A stretch of 64,000 nt of DNA from an uncultured Mesonia sp. GTDB lineage: Bacteria; Bacteroidota; Bacteroidia; Flavobacteriales; Flavobacteriaceae. Positions 47,271 through 55,167 of this stretch are shown here, piece after piece. The stretch's first letter is position 1, and each line of letters opens with the position of its first letter. The stretch lies in NCBI GenBank assembly GCA_947494545.1, contig CANLVH010000001.1, positions 248,001-312,000 on the forward strand. The letters are read 5' to 3'. The notes under the pieces are model-generated. The model worked only from the letters and a program-made list of their open reading frames with translations. It did no database searches and was not told the origin of the DNA. The position numbers and the translations under genes were made by a program.

Positions 47271-47423
47271 ATGGAAAAATATTTTGTTTATATAATTTAT
47301 TCAGATTCTCACGACAGCTACTATCGTGGTTATTCTACGCAACCTAAAATGGGATCAAGAACATTTTCTGGGTTTTTTAAGCTTACCCAAAGCCTACTTA
47401 AAGCCTATGCAAAGGTTATGTAA
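47271..47423 (+). pseudogene. GIY-YIG nuclease, truncated array copy 4
   Basis: The first 25 codons equal copy 1 (through YSTQP). At about 47346 the sequence leaves the repeat and runs out of frame homology to a TAA at 47421. The catalytic Arg and Glu are lost. This point is the right end of the array; 45 bases further on the 11-bp repeats begin. Confidence 0.85.
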
Positions 47424-47456
47424 AGGTTATATAGAGGTTATAGGAGTGTTATAGTA
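47391..47456. repeat. Six 11-bp tandem repeats, left of the iron-transport operon
   Basis: Six consecutive 11-base units (consensus AGGTTATGYAA, decaying outward). The same consensus forms six units at 51722-51787, on the other side of the operon. ATAACGCTAAAG occurs after both arrays (47574-47585; 51801-51812). A shorter 11-bp series lies at 47623-47655 (CTATGGAGTAT, three units). Confidence 0.8.
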
Positions 47457-47849
47457 TACAAGAATAAAAAACAGCAAAATCATATTGGCGTAAAATACCT
47501 AAAAGAAATTCGCTGAGAAATACCGTTTTAATCAGGCAGTTGAAAAGATAAAACCGGGAGCTCTACACATAAAATAACGCTAAAGGTTCTTTTAGGTTTA
47601 ATGGAGGGTTTTAAGGAACTATCTATGGAGTATCTATGGGGTAACTATGGAGCATCCTTTAAATAAAAAATTCAAAAAGTATCGCCAAAAGTATTTCGAG
47701 TCAGATAAACTAATTAAACTTACTTTTTTTAGAAAGTTTGTTATCAACCTGTCATCTTTTTTTTATAGAATTCCGACAAGCTATTTCTTAATAAATGTTA
47801 AAATTGATTTACAAGCAGCTTATTTTTATTTAAATCTATTCTAAATTAA
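47457..47849. other. Intergenic region between GIY-YIG array and iron-transport operon
   Basis: AT-rich. It contains ATAACGCTAAAG (47574-47585), shared with the right flank of the operon, and three 11-bp units at 47623-47655. The 65-codon frame at 47647-47844 overlaps these repeats, has no recognisable motif, and is not accepted as a gene. Confidence 0.5.
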
Positions 47850-47857
47850 TACATTTG
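47850..47857 (+). promoter_or_regulatory. Iron ABC operon -7 motif
   Basis: TACATTTG, fitting TAnnTTTG, 18 bases before the ATG. No convincing -33 box or Fur box is visible. Confidence 0.55.
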
Positions 47858-47875
47858 CTGTTTTAAAAAATCACC

Positions 47876-48931
47876 ATGAAAAAAGTATTTTTAATTATCG
47901 TTGCTTTCTCCCTTTTTACTGCTTGTAAAAACGATGAGAAAAACAAAGAAACTTCTACGGAAGATAAAGCACAGAAAGAACAGGTTGTTAACCTTTACAC
48001 GCACCGTCATTACAAACCCGATCAAAACATTATAGAGATGTTTGAAAAGGAAACAGGCATTACCGTAAAAGTGACAAACGCAAGTGCAGATGAGTTAATC
48101 CAAAAAATGAAAATGGAAGGGAAGCAATCTCCGGCAGATGTGCTTATTACCGTAGATGCCGGCCGTTTACACCGCGCAAAAGAACAAGGTTTATTGCAAA
48201 GTATCAAGTCAGAAAAGTTAGAAAACAGAATACCTTCTCATTTACAAGATAGCGATAACCAGTGGTTTGGCATTACAAAAAGAGCAAGAATTATTGCTTA
48301 CGCCAAAGACAGGGTTTCGCCGGAAGAGTTATCTACTTACGAAGATTTGACTTCCGAAAAGTGGAACGATAAAATCTTAGTTAGATCTTCTTCTAATATT
48401 TATAACCAATCACTTATGGCTTCTATTATTGCCAATAATGGCGAAGAAGAAGCAAAAGAGTGGGCAAAAGGTATTGTAAACAATATGGCAAGAACGCCAA
48501 AAGGCTCCGATAGAGATCAGGTTAAAGCCGTTGTAGCCGGCGAAGGCGATTTGGCAATTGTTAATTCTTATTACATTGGTAAAATGCTAAACTCTCCGGA
48601 TAGCGAAGAAGTAGAAACCGCTAAAAAAATAGATTTGTTTTTTCCTAATCAAGATGGAAGGGGAACGCACGTTAATGTAAGTGGTGCGGGGGTTACTAAA
48701 TATGCGCCAAACAAAGAAAATGCAATTCGGTTTATTGAGTTTTTAGTGAGCGATAAAGCGCAAAAAGAATTTACAACTGCCAATTATGAATTTCCGGTTG
48801 TAGAAACTGTTGAGCCCGTAGAAGATATTAAAGCTTGGGGAGAGTTTAAAGAAGACACTTTAAGCTTAACAAAACTAGGAGAAAATAACAAAAAAGCCGT
48901 TTTACTTTTTGATGAAGCCGGCTGGAAATAA
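47876..48931 (+). CDS. Ferric-iron ABC transporter substrate-binding lipoprotein (FutA/FbpA-like)
   Basis: The 351-aa protein has a lipoprotein signal (VAFSLFTACKNDEK) and the Fe(III)-binding-protein pattern: VVNLYTHRHYKPDQNI, ADVLITVDAGRLHRAKEQG, AIVNSYYIGKML (with the Tyr pair that ligates iron in FbpA relatives) and GTHVNVSGAGVTKYAPN. It captures Fe3+ and delivers it to the permease. It is the first of three genes and overlaps the permease gene by 20 bp. Confidence 0.93.
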   Translation: MKKVFLIIVAFSLFTACKNDEKNKETSTEDKAQKEQVVNLYTHRHYKPDQNIIEMFEKETGITVKVTNASADELIQKMKMEGKQSPADVLITVDAGRLHRAKEQGLLQSIKSEKLENRIPSHLQDSDNQWFGITKRARIIAYAKDRVSPEELSTYEDLTSEKWNDKILVRSSSNIYNQSLMASIIANNGEEEAKEWAKGIVNNMARTPKGSDRDQVKAVVAGEGDLAIVNSYYIGKMLNSPDSEEVETAKKIDLFFPNQDGRGTHVNVSGAGVTKYAPNKENAIRFIEFLVSDKAQKEFTTANYEFPVVETVEPVEDIKAWGEFKEDTLSLTKLGENNKKAVLLFDEAGWK

Positions 48932-50573
48932 TAAAAAATTGTCTATATCTACTAAGGTTAATAGGCTTTTAAGAGATACGAACAGATGGTCAGTTTTTAC
49001 GCTGGCCATTGTTCTTTTCTTAGCTTTGCCTATTCTTTTTATTAGTGTAGAGCTTTTTGCGGGTCCCGGCGAATCTTGGGATCATATTCTGGATTATTTA
49101 TTGCCAGAATATATCGCAAATTCCCTCTACCTTATTCTCTTTTGTAGCATACTTGTTTTAATTTTTGGCGTTTCAACCGCTTGGTTTGTTTCAAGGTTTA
49201 ATTTTCCTTTACGGAAGCAAATGGAGTGGCTTCTCATCTTACCATTAGCAATACCATCTTATATTGTGGGCTATGCCTATGCCGGCATTTTTGACTATGG
49301 CGGTAGTTTAGCTTTACTATTAAGAGAATTAAACCTTGATTTTATCCGTATTGATGTGATGAACAAAGCCGGACTTGTTTTTGTGTTAAGCATATCCTTA
49401 TTTCCTTACGTCTATGTAAGTGCAAGGGCTTTTTTTCTTAACCAAGCCAATAATCTTTTAGAAGCATCTAAAATGCTTGGGGTAGGCGAAACCAAAAGCT
49501 TTTTTAAACTGATGCTTCCGTTGTCAAGACCGGCTATTGTTGCCGGTTTGGTTTTGGTGTTGATGGAAGTTCTTAACGATTATGGCGCTGCTAAATATTA
49601 TGGTGTCAATACGTTTACAACCGGTATTTTTAGGTCGTGGTTTTCCTTAGAAGAACCACAAACAGCTGTTTATTTATCGGCAATACTAGTGGTGATTATT
49701 TTTGCTCTGATTTTGTTTGAAAAATGGCAAGTCCGTAAAATGAAGTTTAATTCGACAAAAACAAACAATACGCAGCTTGCCAGAAGACAAATGCGTGGAA
49801 CCAAAAAATGGCTTATATTTTCAGTTGTTTTTTTACCGGTATTTCTGGGGTTTATTTTACCGGTGGCGCAACTTCTCTATTGGGCAACGCTTACCGCTTC
49901 AACGGTTTTTAACCTCGATTTTATCTTGCTGTCCCTGCAAAGTTTTGGCATTGCAATTTCGGCGGCGGTTATCACCGTTTTATTTGCGCTTTTGTTAATT
50001 TATTTTTCCAAATGGAGTGCACTTCATTTTATTAAAAACACTGCTAGAATTGGCGTTTTGGGATATGCTATTCCGGGGGCCGTAATTGCCATTGGTATTA
50101 TGCTGCCAACCTTGGCAGTAGATAAATGGCTCATCAAAGTTCTAGCTCAAATCGGTATAGATTCTGGCTTGCTAATCAACGGAACTTTAATCGCACTTTT
50201 TTATGCGTATGCCGTCAGATTTTTGGCTGTAGCTTACAATCCTATAGATTCAACTGCTTTAAAAGTGAGCGAAAGCATCCCGGATTCTTCCAAAGTATTA
50301 GGCGTTGGTCCACTTAAAACCTTCCGTAAAATTGAATTTCCCCTTATTAAAACAGGTGTTTTTAGCGCTGTGATTTTGGTTTTTATTGATGTAATGAAAG
50401 AATTGCCACTCACTTTAATCCTCAAACCGTATCATATAGACACCTTAGCGGTAAAAGCTTTTGAGTACGCAAGCGATGAAATGGTAATGGAAGCTTCCAT
50501 ACCATCACTTTTCATTATCTTTACAGCGATGATTCCGGTTATTTTTCTCAATAAATTATTGATTAATAAATAA
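48912..50573 (+). CDS. Ferric-iron ABC transporter permease (two fused permease domains)
   Basis: A 553-aa inner-membrane protein with about twelve helices and two binding-protein-dependent transport domains, as in FbpB. Each half has the EAA-type loop: EASKMLGVGETKSFFKLMLP and SESIPDSSKVLGVGPLKTFR. The ATG at 48912 is preferred to the TTG one codon earlier. The ATPase gene follows after 1 bp. Confidence 0.93.
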   Translation: MKPAGNNKKLSISTKVNRLLRDTNRWSVFTLAIVLFLALPILFISVELFAGPGESWDHILDYLLPEYIANSLYLILFCSILVLIFGVSTAWFVSRFNFPLRKQMEWLLILPLAIPSYIVGYAYAGIFDYGGSLALLLRELNLDFIRIDVMNKAGLVFVLSISLFPYVYVSARAFFLNQANNLLEASKMLGVGETKSFFKLMLPLSRPAIVAGLVLVLMEVLNDYGAAKYYGVNTFTTGIFRSWFSLEEPQTAVYLSAILVVIIFALILFEKWQVRKMKFNSTKTNNTQLARRQMRGTKKWLIFSVVFLPVFLGFILPVAQLLYWATLTASTVFNLDFILLSLQSFGIAISAAVITVLFALLLIYFSKWSALHFIKNTARIGVLGYAIPGAVIAIGIMLPTLAVDKWLIKVLAQIGIDSGLLINGTLIALFYAYAVRFLAVAYNPIDSTALKVSESIPDSSKVLGVGPLKTFRKIEFPLIKTGVFSAVILVFIDVMKELPLTLILKPYHIDTLAVKAFEYASDEMVMEASIPSLFIIFTAMIPVIFLNKLLINK

Positions 50574-50574
50574 A

Positions 50575-51600
50575 ATGCTAACAATACAATCACTTTCAAA
50601 AAGTTACGACAAGGGCAAAAACAATGCTTTAGACAATGTGAGTATACACCTAAACGCAGGAGATGTTTGTGCTATTGTTGGCGAAAGCGGTAGCGGAAAA
50701 ACAACTTTGGTGCGTTTAATTGCCGGTTTAGAAAGACCCGATGAAGGTAGTATTAGCCTTAACGGAAAAGTAATTGCTTCGGTTAAAAAATTTGTACAGC
50801 CGGAGAAAAGAAAAATTGGATTGGTGTTTCAAGAATACGCTCTTTTTCCGCACCTTACTATTTCCGAAAATATTCTTTACGGAATTTCAAAGCTCAAAAA
50901 CAAGAAAAAAAGAGCGCAAGAAATGCTCGACTTGGTTGGTTTAAGCGATTTAGGTAAACGCTATCCGCATCAACTTTCTGGCGGGCAACAACAGCGGGTT
51001 GCTTTGGCAAGAGCTTTGGCTCCAGAACCTTCTTTGTTAATTTTAGACGAGCCCTTTAGTAACCTAGACGCGATGCTGCGTATGCAATTGCGAAACGAGG
51101 TTTTTGATATTATTAAAAAAACCGGCGTTACTGTTTTATTTGTTACGCACGATACGCAAGATGCCCTTTCTGTGGCAGATGAAATTATGATTCTTCAAAA
51201 CGGAAAAGTTATACAGAAAGATGCCGCGGCTAATTTGTATGTTAAACCCAACACTTTATACGTGGCTTCCTTATTTGGAAATACCGTACAGATCAATAAA
51301 AATCTACAATCGGCCTTTAAATGTCCGTTAAACGAAAATTGCTGTCACGCCATTCGCAATGAAAAATTTAAAGTTTTTCCAACCCAAGAAGGCGCAGACC
51401 CTAAAAGCATTGATGAATGCGACTACATCACAAAAGCAGAAGTGATTAAAAAAGTGGTACTTGGCGACTCGATTCAGCTTTTACTAAAATTAGAATCGGG
51501 CGAGCAACTTAGCGTAATGACAAAAGATTCCAACGTTGCAGACTTTATCTACATCGGTTTTAACTCTAAAGATATTTTAGAGTTTAGTGAAGAGAATTAG
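50575..51600 (+). CDS. Ferric-iron ABC transporter ATP-binding protein
   Basis: A 341-aa FbpC-like ATPase: Walker A GESGSGKTT, signature LSGGQQQRVALARAL, Walker B LLILDEPFSNLD, switch His in FVTHDTQDA. The C-terminal ~110 residues form a TOBE-like regulatory region with Cys residues (KCPLNENCCH). It energises import of Fe3+ through the preceding permease. Confidence 0.94.
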   Translation: MLTIQSLSKSYDKGKNNALDNVSIHLNAGDVCAIVGESGSGKTTLVRLIAGLERPDEGSISLNGKVIASVKKFVQPEKRKIGLVFQEYALFPHLTISENILYGISKLKNKKKRAQEMLDLVGLSDLGKRYPHQLSGGQQQRVALARALAPEPSLLILDEPFSNLDAMLRMQLRNEVFDIIKKTGVTVLFVTHDTQDALSVADEIMILQNGKVIQKDAAANLYVKPNTLYVASLFGNTVQINKNLQSAFKCPLNENCCHAIRNEKFKVFPTQEGADPKSIDECDYITKAEVIKKVVLGDSIQLLLKLESGEQLSVMTKDSNVADFIYIGFNSKDILEFSEEN

Positions 51601-51721
51601 ATTCGATAATTTTTCCAAAAAACGCCTTTTAATCCCTTGCTTTCTCTTCTCGCTTTCGCGGAAAGTTGGGTTTTTGTGAAAATTTAGAATAGCTTTAAAA
51701 TTACTTTTTTAAAATTCCGTA

Positions 51722-51787
51722 AAGCTATACAAAGGTTATACAAAGGTTATGCAAAGGTTATGTAAAGGCTATGTAAAGCTTATAGAA
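51722..51787. repeat. Six 11-bp tandem repeats, right of the iron-transport operon
   Basis: Units AAGCTATACAA, AGGTTATACAA, AGGTTATGCAA, AGGTTATGTAA, AGGCTATGTAA, AGCTTATAGAA. Same consensus, unit length and count as at 47391-47456. The rest of the 335-bp gap (51601-51935) holds a TTCCGTAAA copy at 51715 and no gene. Confidence 0.85.
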
Positions 51788-51935
51788 GTATATTAACAAG
51801 ATAACGCTAAAGAATGGAAGTGTAAAACGCCGTTATAGGCAATTTGGGTTTTGTAAGTCTGCTTATCATTTTCATCTCTTTATTATAAACACTAAAAAAA
51901 CTTATCTTTAACCCCTCAAAGTAAGAAAATCACCA

Positions 51936-53405
51936 ATGTTTGAACAAACTTTTAAAAATATAGACGACGTTTTATATAAAGACGCCGGCTCAGATAGCGA
52001 ATTAGATTATATAGGGCAAACCTCTTGGGTGCTCTTTTTAAAATACTTAGACGATTTAGAAAAAGATAAAGCTGATGCAGCAGAGTTAGAAGGTAAAGAC
52101 TATAGCTTTATTCTAGACGAAAAATATAGATGGTCTAATTGGGCAATGCCTAAAAAAGCAGATGGAGAGTTAGATCATAATTTAGCAATGACGGGTCCAG
52201 ACTTTGTGCAATTTGTGAACATTCAGTTATTTCCATATTTAGCGGAGTTTAAGCAAAAAGCAAAAGACAACCCTAAAACCATTGAATATAAAATAGGGGA
52301 AATTTTTAGTGAGATTGGTAATAAAATACAAAGTGGGTATAACTTACGGGAGATTGTAAATTTGGTAGATGAATTGCCTTTTCAATCTAGTAAAGATAAA
52401 CACGAACTAAGCCACTTGTACGAAACCAAGATTAAAAATATGGGGAATGCTGGTCGTAATGGCGGACAGTATTACACCCCAAGACCTTTAATTAAGGCGA
52501 TGATTGAGGTGGTTGATCCTCAAATAGGCGAAACCGTATATGACGGTGCGGTAGGCTCAGCAGGCTTTTTATGTGAAGCCTACGAGTATATGTACGCTAA
52601 AATGCAGCGTACAACCAGTAACCTAAAAACACTTCAAGAAGACACCTTTTATGGGAAAGAGAAGAAAAATCTTGCGTATGTAATTGGGGTAATGAATATG
52701 ATTTTACACGGCATTGAAGCGCCTAATATTATTCATATCAATACGCTTACCTTGCCTATACGTGATATACAAGAAGACGACCGTTACAATGTTATTTTAG
52801 CTAACCCGCCTTTTGGAGGGAAAGAGCGTAAAGAAGTTCAACAAAATTTTGATATTAAAACGGGCGAAACGGCCTTTTTATTTTTACAGCATTTTATTAA
52901 AAGTTTAAAAACAGGTGGGCGAGCTGCTATTGTTATTAAAAATACCTTTTTAAGCAATACAGATAATGCCTCCATAAGTTTACGTAAGTATTTGTTAGAA
53001 ACCTGTAAACTGCATACCATTTTAGATATGCCAAGTGGTACTTTTTTAGGAGCTGGTGTAAAAACGGTAGTCTTGTTTTTTGAAAAAGGAGAACCCACTA
53101 AAAATATATGGTATTACCAGTTAGATCCGGGTAGAAATATGGGAAAAACCAACCCGTTAAATGAAAAAGATTTAGAAGAATTTGTCAGCCTGAGCGCAGT
53201 CGAAGGCTTTCGACCAGAAACCGAACAGTCGTGGAATCTTAAATTGAAAGATTTACCAGATCTTGAAACGTATGACCTTTCTGTAAAAAACCCTAACACC
53301 CCAGAAGAAGCACCATTACGTGCTCCTGAGGAGATTCTGCAAGAAATGAAAAGCTTAGATACTAAAACCAACCAATTATTAACGGAAATTGAGGAGTTGA
53401 TATGA
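51936..53405 (+). CDS. hsdM: Type I restriction-modification system, methyltransferase subunit
   Basis: The 489-aa protein has an N-terminal HsdM helical domain (DVLYKDAGSDSELDYIGQTS) and an N6-adenine methyltransferase domain: motif I-like VYDGAVGSAGFL and catalytic NPPFGG at about 290-295. With HsdS it methylates the host recognition site. Overlaps hsdS by 4 bp. Unusually, 53184-53207 encodes VSLSAVEG from a word resembling a dispersed intergenic repeat, in an otherwise conserved C-terminal region. Confidence 0.95.
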   Translation: MFEQTFKNIDDVLYKDAGSDSELDYIGQTSWVLFLKYLDDLEKDKADAAELEGKDYSFILDEKYRWSNWAMPKKADGELDHNLAMTGPDFVQFVNIQLFPYLAEFKQKAKDNPKTIEYKIGEIFSEIGNKIQSGYNLREIVNLVDELPFQSSKDKHELSHLYETKIKNMGNAGRNGGQYYTPRPLIKAMIEVVDPQIGETVYDGAVGSAGFLCEAYEYMYAKMQRTTSNLKTLQEDTFYGKEKKNLAYVIGVMNMILHGIEAPNIIHINTLTLPIRDIQEDDRYNVILANPPFGGKERKEVQQNFDIKTGETAFLFLQHFIKSLKTGGRAAIVIKNTFLSNTDNASISLRKYLLETCKLHTILDMPSGTFLGAGVKTVVLFFEKGEPTKNIWYYQLDPGRNMGKTNPLNEKDLEEFVSLSAVEGFRPETEQSWNLKLKDLPDLETYDLSVKNPNTPEEAPLRAPEEILQEMKSLDTKTNQLLTEIEELI

Positions 53406-54601
53406 AAGACGGTTGGGAGTTAAAGAAATTAGATGATATTTTCAATGTAAAATCTAGTAAAAGAGTACATAAATCTGACTGGAGGAATAAAGGAGTGCCT
53501 TTTTATAGAGCTAGAGAAGTTGTAAAACTATCTCGTGATGGGTTTGTTGAAAATGAATTATATATATCAGAAAAACTTTATAATGAATATGCATTAAAAA
53601 CTGGAGTACCTGAAAAAGATGATATTATTATTTCAGCAGTTGGAACTTTAGGACAATGCTATTTAGTCAACGAAAATGATAAATTTTATTTCAAAGATGC
53701 CTCTGTTCTTTGGTTTCAGAAAAAAAGAGAAATAGAATCAAAATATATTGAATATGCTTTTAAGTCAAATCTAGTTTTGAAACAAGTTCTTCACAAATCT
53801 ATGGGAGCTACAGTAGGAACCTTAACTATTACTAGGGCAAGAAAAATTAAAATCCCAATCCCGCCATTAGAAGAACAACAGCAAATCGTTCAAATTTTAG
53901 ATCAAGCTTTTGCTAAAATAGATCAAGCCATTGCCAATCTAAAGCAAAACATTCAAAATGCAGAAGATTTATTTCAATCGAAGCTCAACCAAATTTTTAG
54001 TCAGCAAGGCGAAGGCGGTGTCCAGAGCTTGCCGAAGGGTTGGGAAGAGAAGAAGTTGGGAGAGGTTTGTGAAAATCTAGATAGGAAAAGAGTACCAATC
54101 ACAAAAAGTAAAAGAGAATCAGGAGAAATACCTTATTATGGTGCTTCCGGAATTGTTGATTATGTTAAAGACTATTTGTTTGATGAAGAATTGTTACTTG
54201 TTTCAGAAGATGGAGCAAATTTATTAGCTAGAACATACCCAATAGCATTTTCAATATCAGGTAAAACTTGGGTTAATAATCACGCTCACGTTTTGAGATT
54301 TAAAGACCAAATAGATCAAAAATTTATAGAACTTTATTTGAACTCTATTAGTTTGGAACCATACGTTAGTGGTATGGCTCAACCTAAATTAAATCAGAAA
54401 AAACTTAATTCTATTAAAGTTCCAGACGTTTCAAAAAAAGAAAAAGAAATAATAGTTAAAAATATTTTACTTGTAAAAGAAAATACAAATTCATTAATAG
54501 AAAAATATGAGTCAAAGCTCAAAAACCTCGAAGAACTTAAAAAATCTTTATTAGAAAAAGCCTTTTCGGGGGAGTTAACGAGTAAGGGCGTTGAGGTTTA
54601 A
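53402..54601 (+). CDS. hsdS: Type I restriction-modification system, specificity subunit
   Basis: 399 aa with two target-recognition domains, each opening with the family pattern (GWELKKLDDIFNV; LPKGWEEKKLGEVC) and each followed by a coiled-coil spacer (IPPLEEQQQIVQILDQAFAK; LEELKKSLLEKAFSGEL). It determines the bipartite DNA sequence recognised. Specificity cannot be predicted by eye. Confidence 0.95.
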   Translation: MKDGWELKKLDDIFNVKSSKRVHKSDWRNKGVPFYRAREVVKLSRDGFVENELYISEKLYNEYALKTGVPEKDDIIISAVGTLGQCYLVNENDKFYFKDASVLWFQKKREIESKYIEYAFKSNLVLKQVLHKSMGATVGTLTITRARKIKIPIPPLEEQQQIVQILDQAFAKIDQAIANLKQNIQNAEDLFQSKLNQIFSQQGEGGVQSLPKGWEEKKLGEVCENLDRKRVPITKSKRESGEIPYYGASGIVDYVKDYLFDEELLLVSEDGANLLARTYPIAFSISGKTWVNNHAHVLRFKDQIDQKFIELYLNSISLEPYVSGMAQPKLNQKKLNSIKVPDVSKKEKEIIVKNILLVKENTNSLIEKYESKLKNLEELKKSLLEKAFSGELTSKGVEV

Positions 54602-54624
54602 AGCTTTACGTGAGGTGTAATTTA

Positions 54625-55167
54625 TTATTCAATTTTAATTTGCAACTCACTTTCTTTTAAAAACTGAGCAATAGAAATACAGTTGATCTTAAGCTCGTCA
54701 CACATTACGGGTATTTTGCAAAAAGGCTTTCTATCGTTTTGCTTTCTGGTTTCTTCTGTTACTAGTACAACATCATCATCCTGCATTAATGTTTTGGCGA
54801 GTAATACCAATTTCACATCGGCCGATTCTAAATGTCTATTTTTTGAGAGCTCAAATTCGTGATCATCTAACTGTTTTCGTTGAAAAGCATCACAAAATTG
54901 ATTTTCCAGTAAATTAAAGAACTTAGGATAGGGCAAAACATCATTTGTTTTGGTATGAAAAGGTTTTTGCGTTAAAAACGGGAGTTTTTTCAGAGCAACT
55001 CCACTTGCTTGATATTTACACTCTGTAAAAACTTTGTCTATTAGAATGATCGATTCATTTTCAAGCGATGCTTCAAGAAATTCATATAGCTTATTTTGTT
55101 CGTCAAAATCAAGATAATAACGTACAATAATGAGCCAAGAATTAGTATCGATCAAAAATTTCTTCAA
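54625..55167 (-). CDS. PIN-like DUF4411 protein
   Basis: A 180-aa protein with a PIN-like start (FLIDTNSWLIIVRYYLDF), a conserved acidic/His region (ESADVKLVLLAKTL) and a closing CDELKINCISIAQFL, matching the family annotated DUF4411. PIN domains are RNases and often toxins. It overlaps the ImmA/IrrE gene by 4 bp on the minus strand, inside the hsd locus. A toxin-antitoxin role is plausible but not shown. Confidence 0.75.
   Translation of the reverse strand: MKKFLIDTNSWLIIVRYYLDFDEQNKLYEFLEASLENESIILIDKVFTECKYQASGVALKKLPFLTQKPFHTKTNDVLPYPKFFNLLENQFCDAFQRKQLDDHEFELSKNRHLESADVKLVLLAKTLMQDDDVVLVTEETRKQNDRKPFCKIPVMCDELKINCISIAQFLKESELQIKIE

Larger units (their letters stand above)
45667..47346 (+). 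repeat. Tandem array of ~484-bp tRNA-fragment/GIY-YIG units
   Basis: Three complete units (45667-46150, 484 bp; 46151-46635, 485 bp; 46636-47118, 483 bp) and a partial fourth (47119 to about 47346). Each unit has, in order: an intrinsic terminator, a 7-bp inverted repeat, a second terminator, an 86-codon GIY-YIG gene, and a remodelled tRNA-Asp fragment from the D-arm end to the acceptor end. Copies differ at only a few positions, so the amplification is recent or gene conversion keeps them alike. No transposase or integrase is present. Confidence 0.93.

Noticed and set aside
45667-47346. CRISPR array or integron
   Set aside because: The repeats are ~484 bp and code for proteins; there are no spacers, cas genes, attC sites or integrase.
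47391-47456. CRISPR-like repeats (also 51722-51787)
   Set aside because: The units are contiguous 11-mers without spacers.
47647-47844. 65-codon plus-strand frame before the iron-transport operon
   Set aside because: It overlaps the 11-bp repeats and a low-complexity AT-rich stretch, with Phe/Lys/Tyr-rich noise and no family pattern.
54005-54045. Possible dispersed repeat (CAGAGCTTGCCGAAGG) inside hsdS
   Set aside because: The encoded LPKGWEEKKLGEVC is the normal opening of a second HsdS recognition domain, so the likeness is probably chance.
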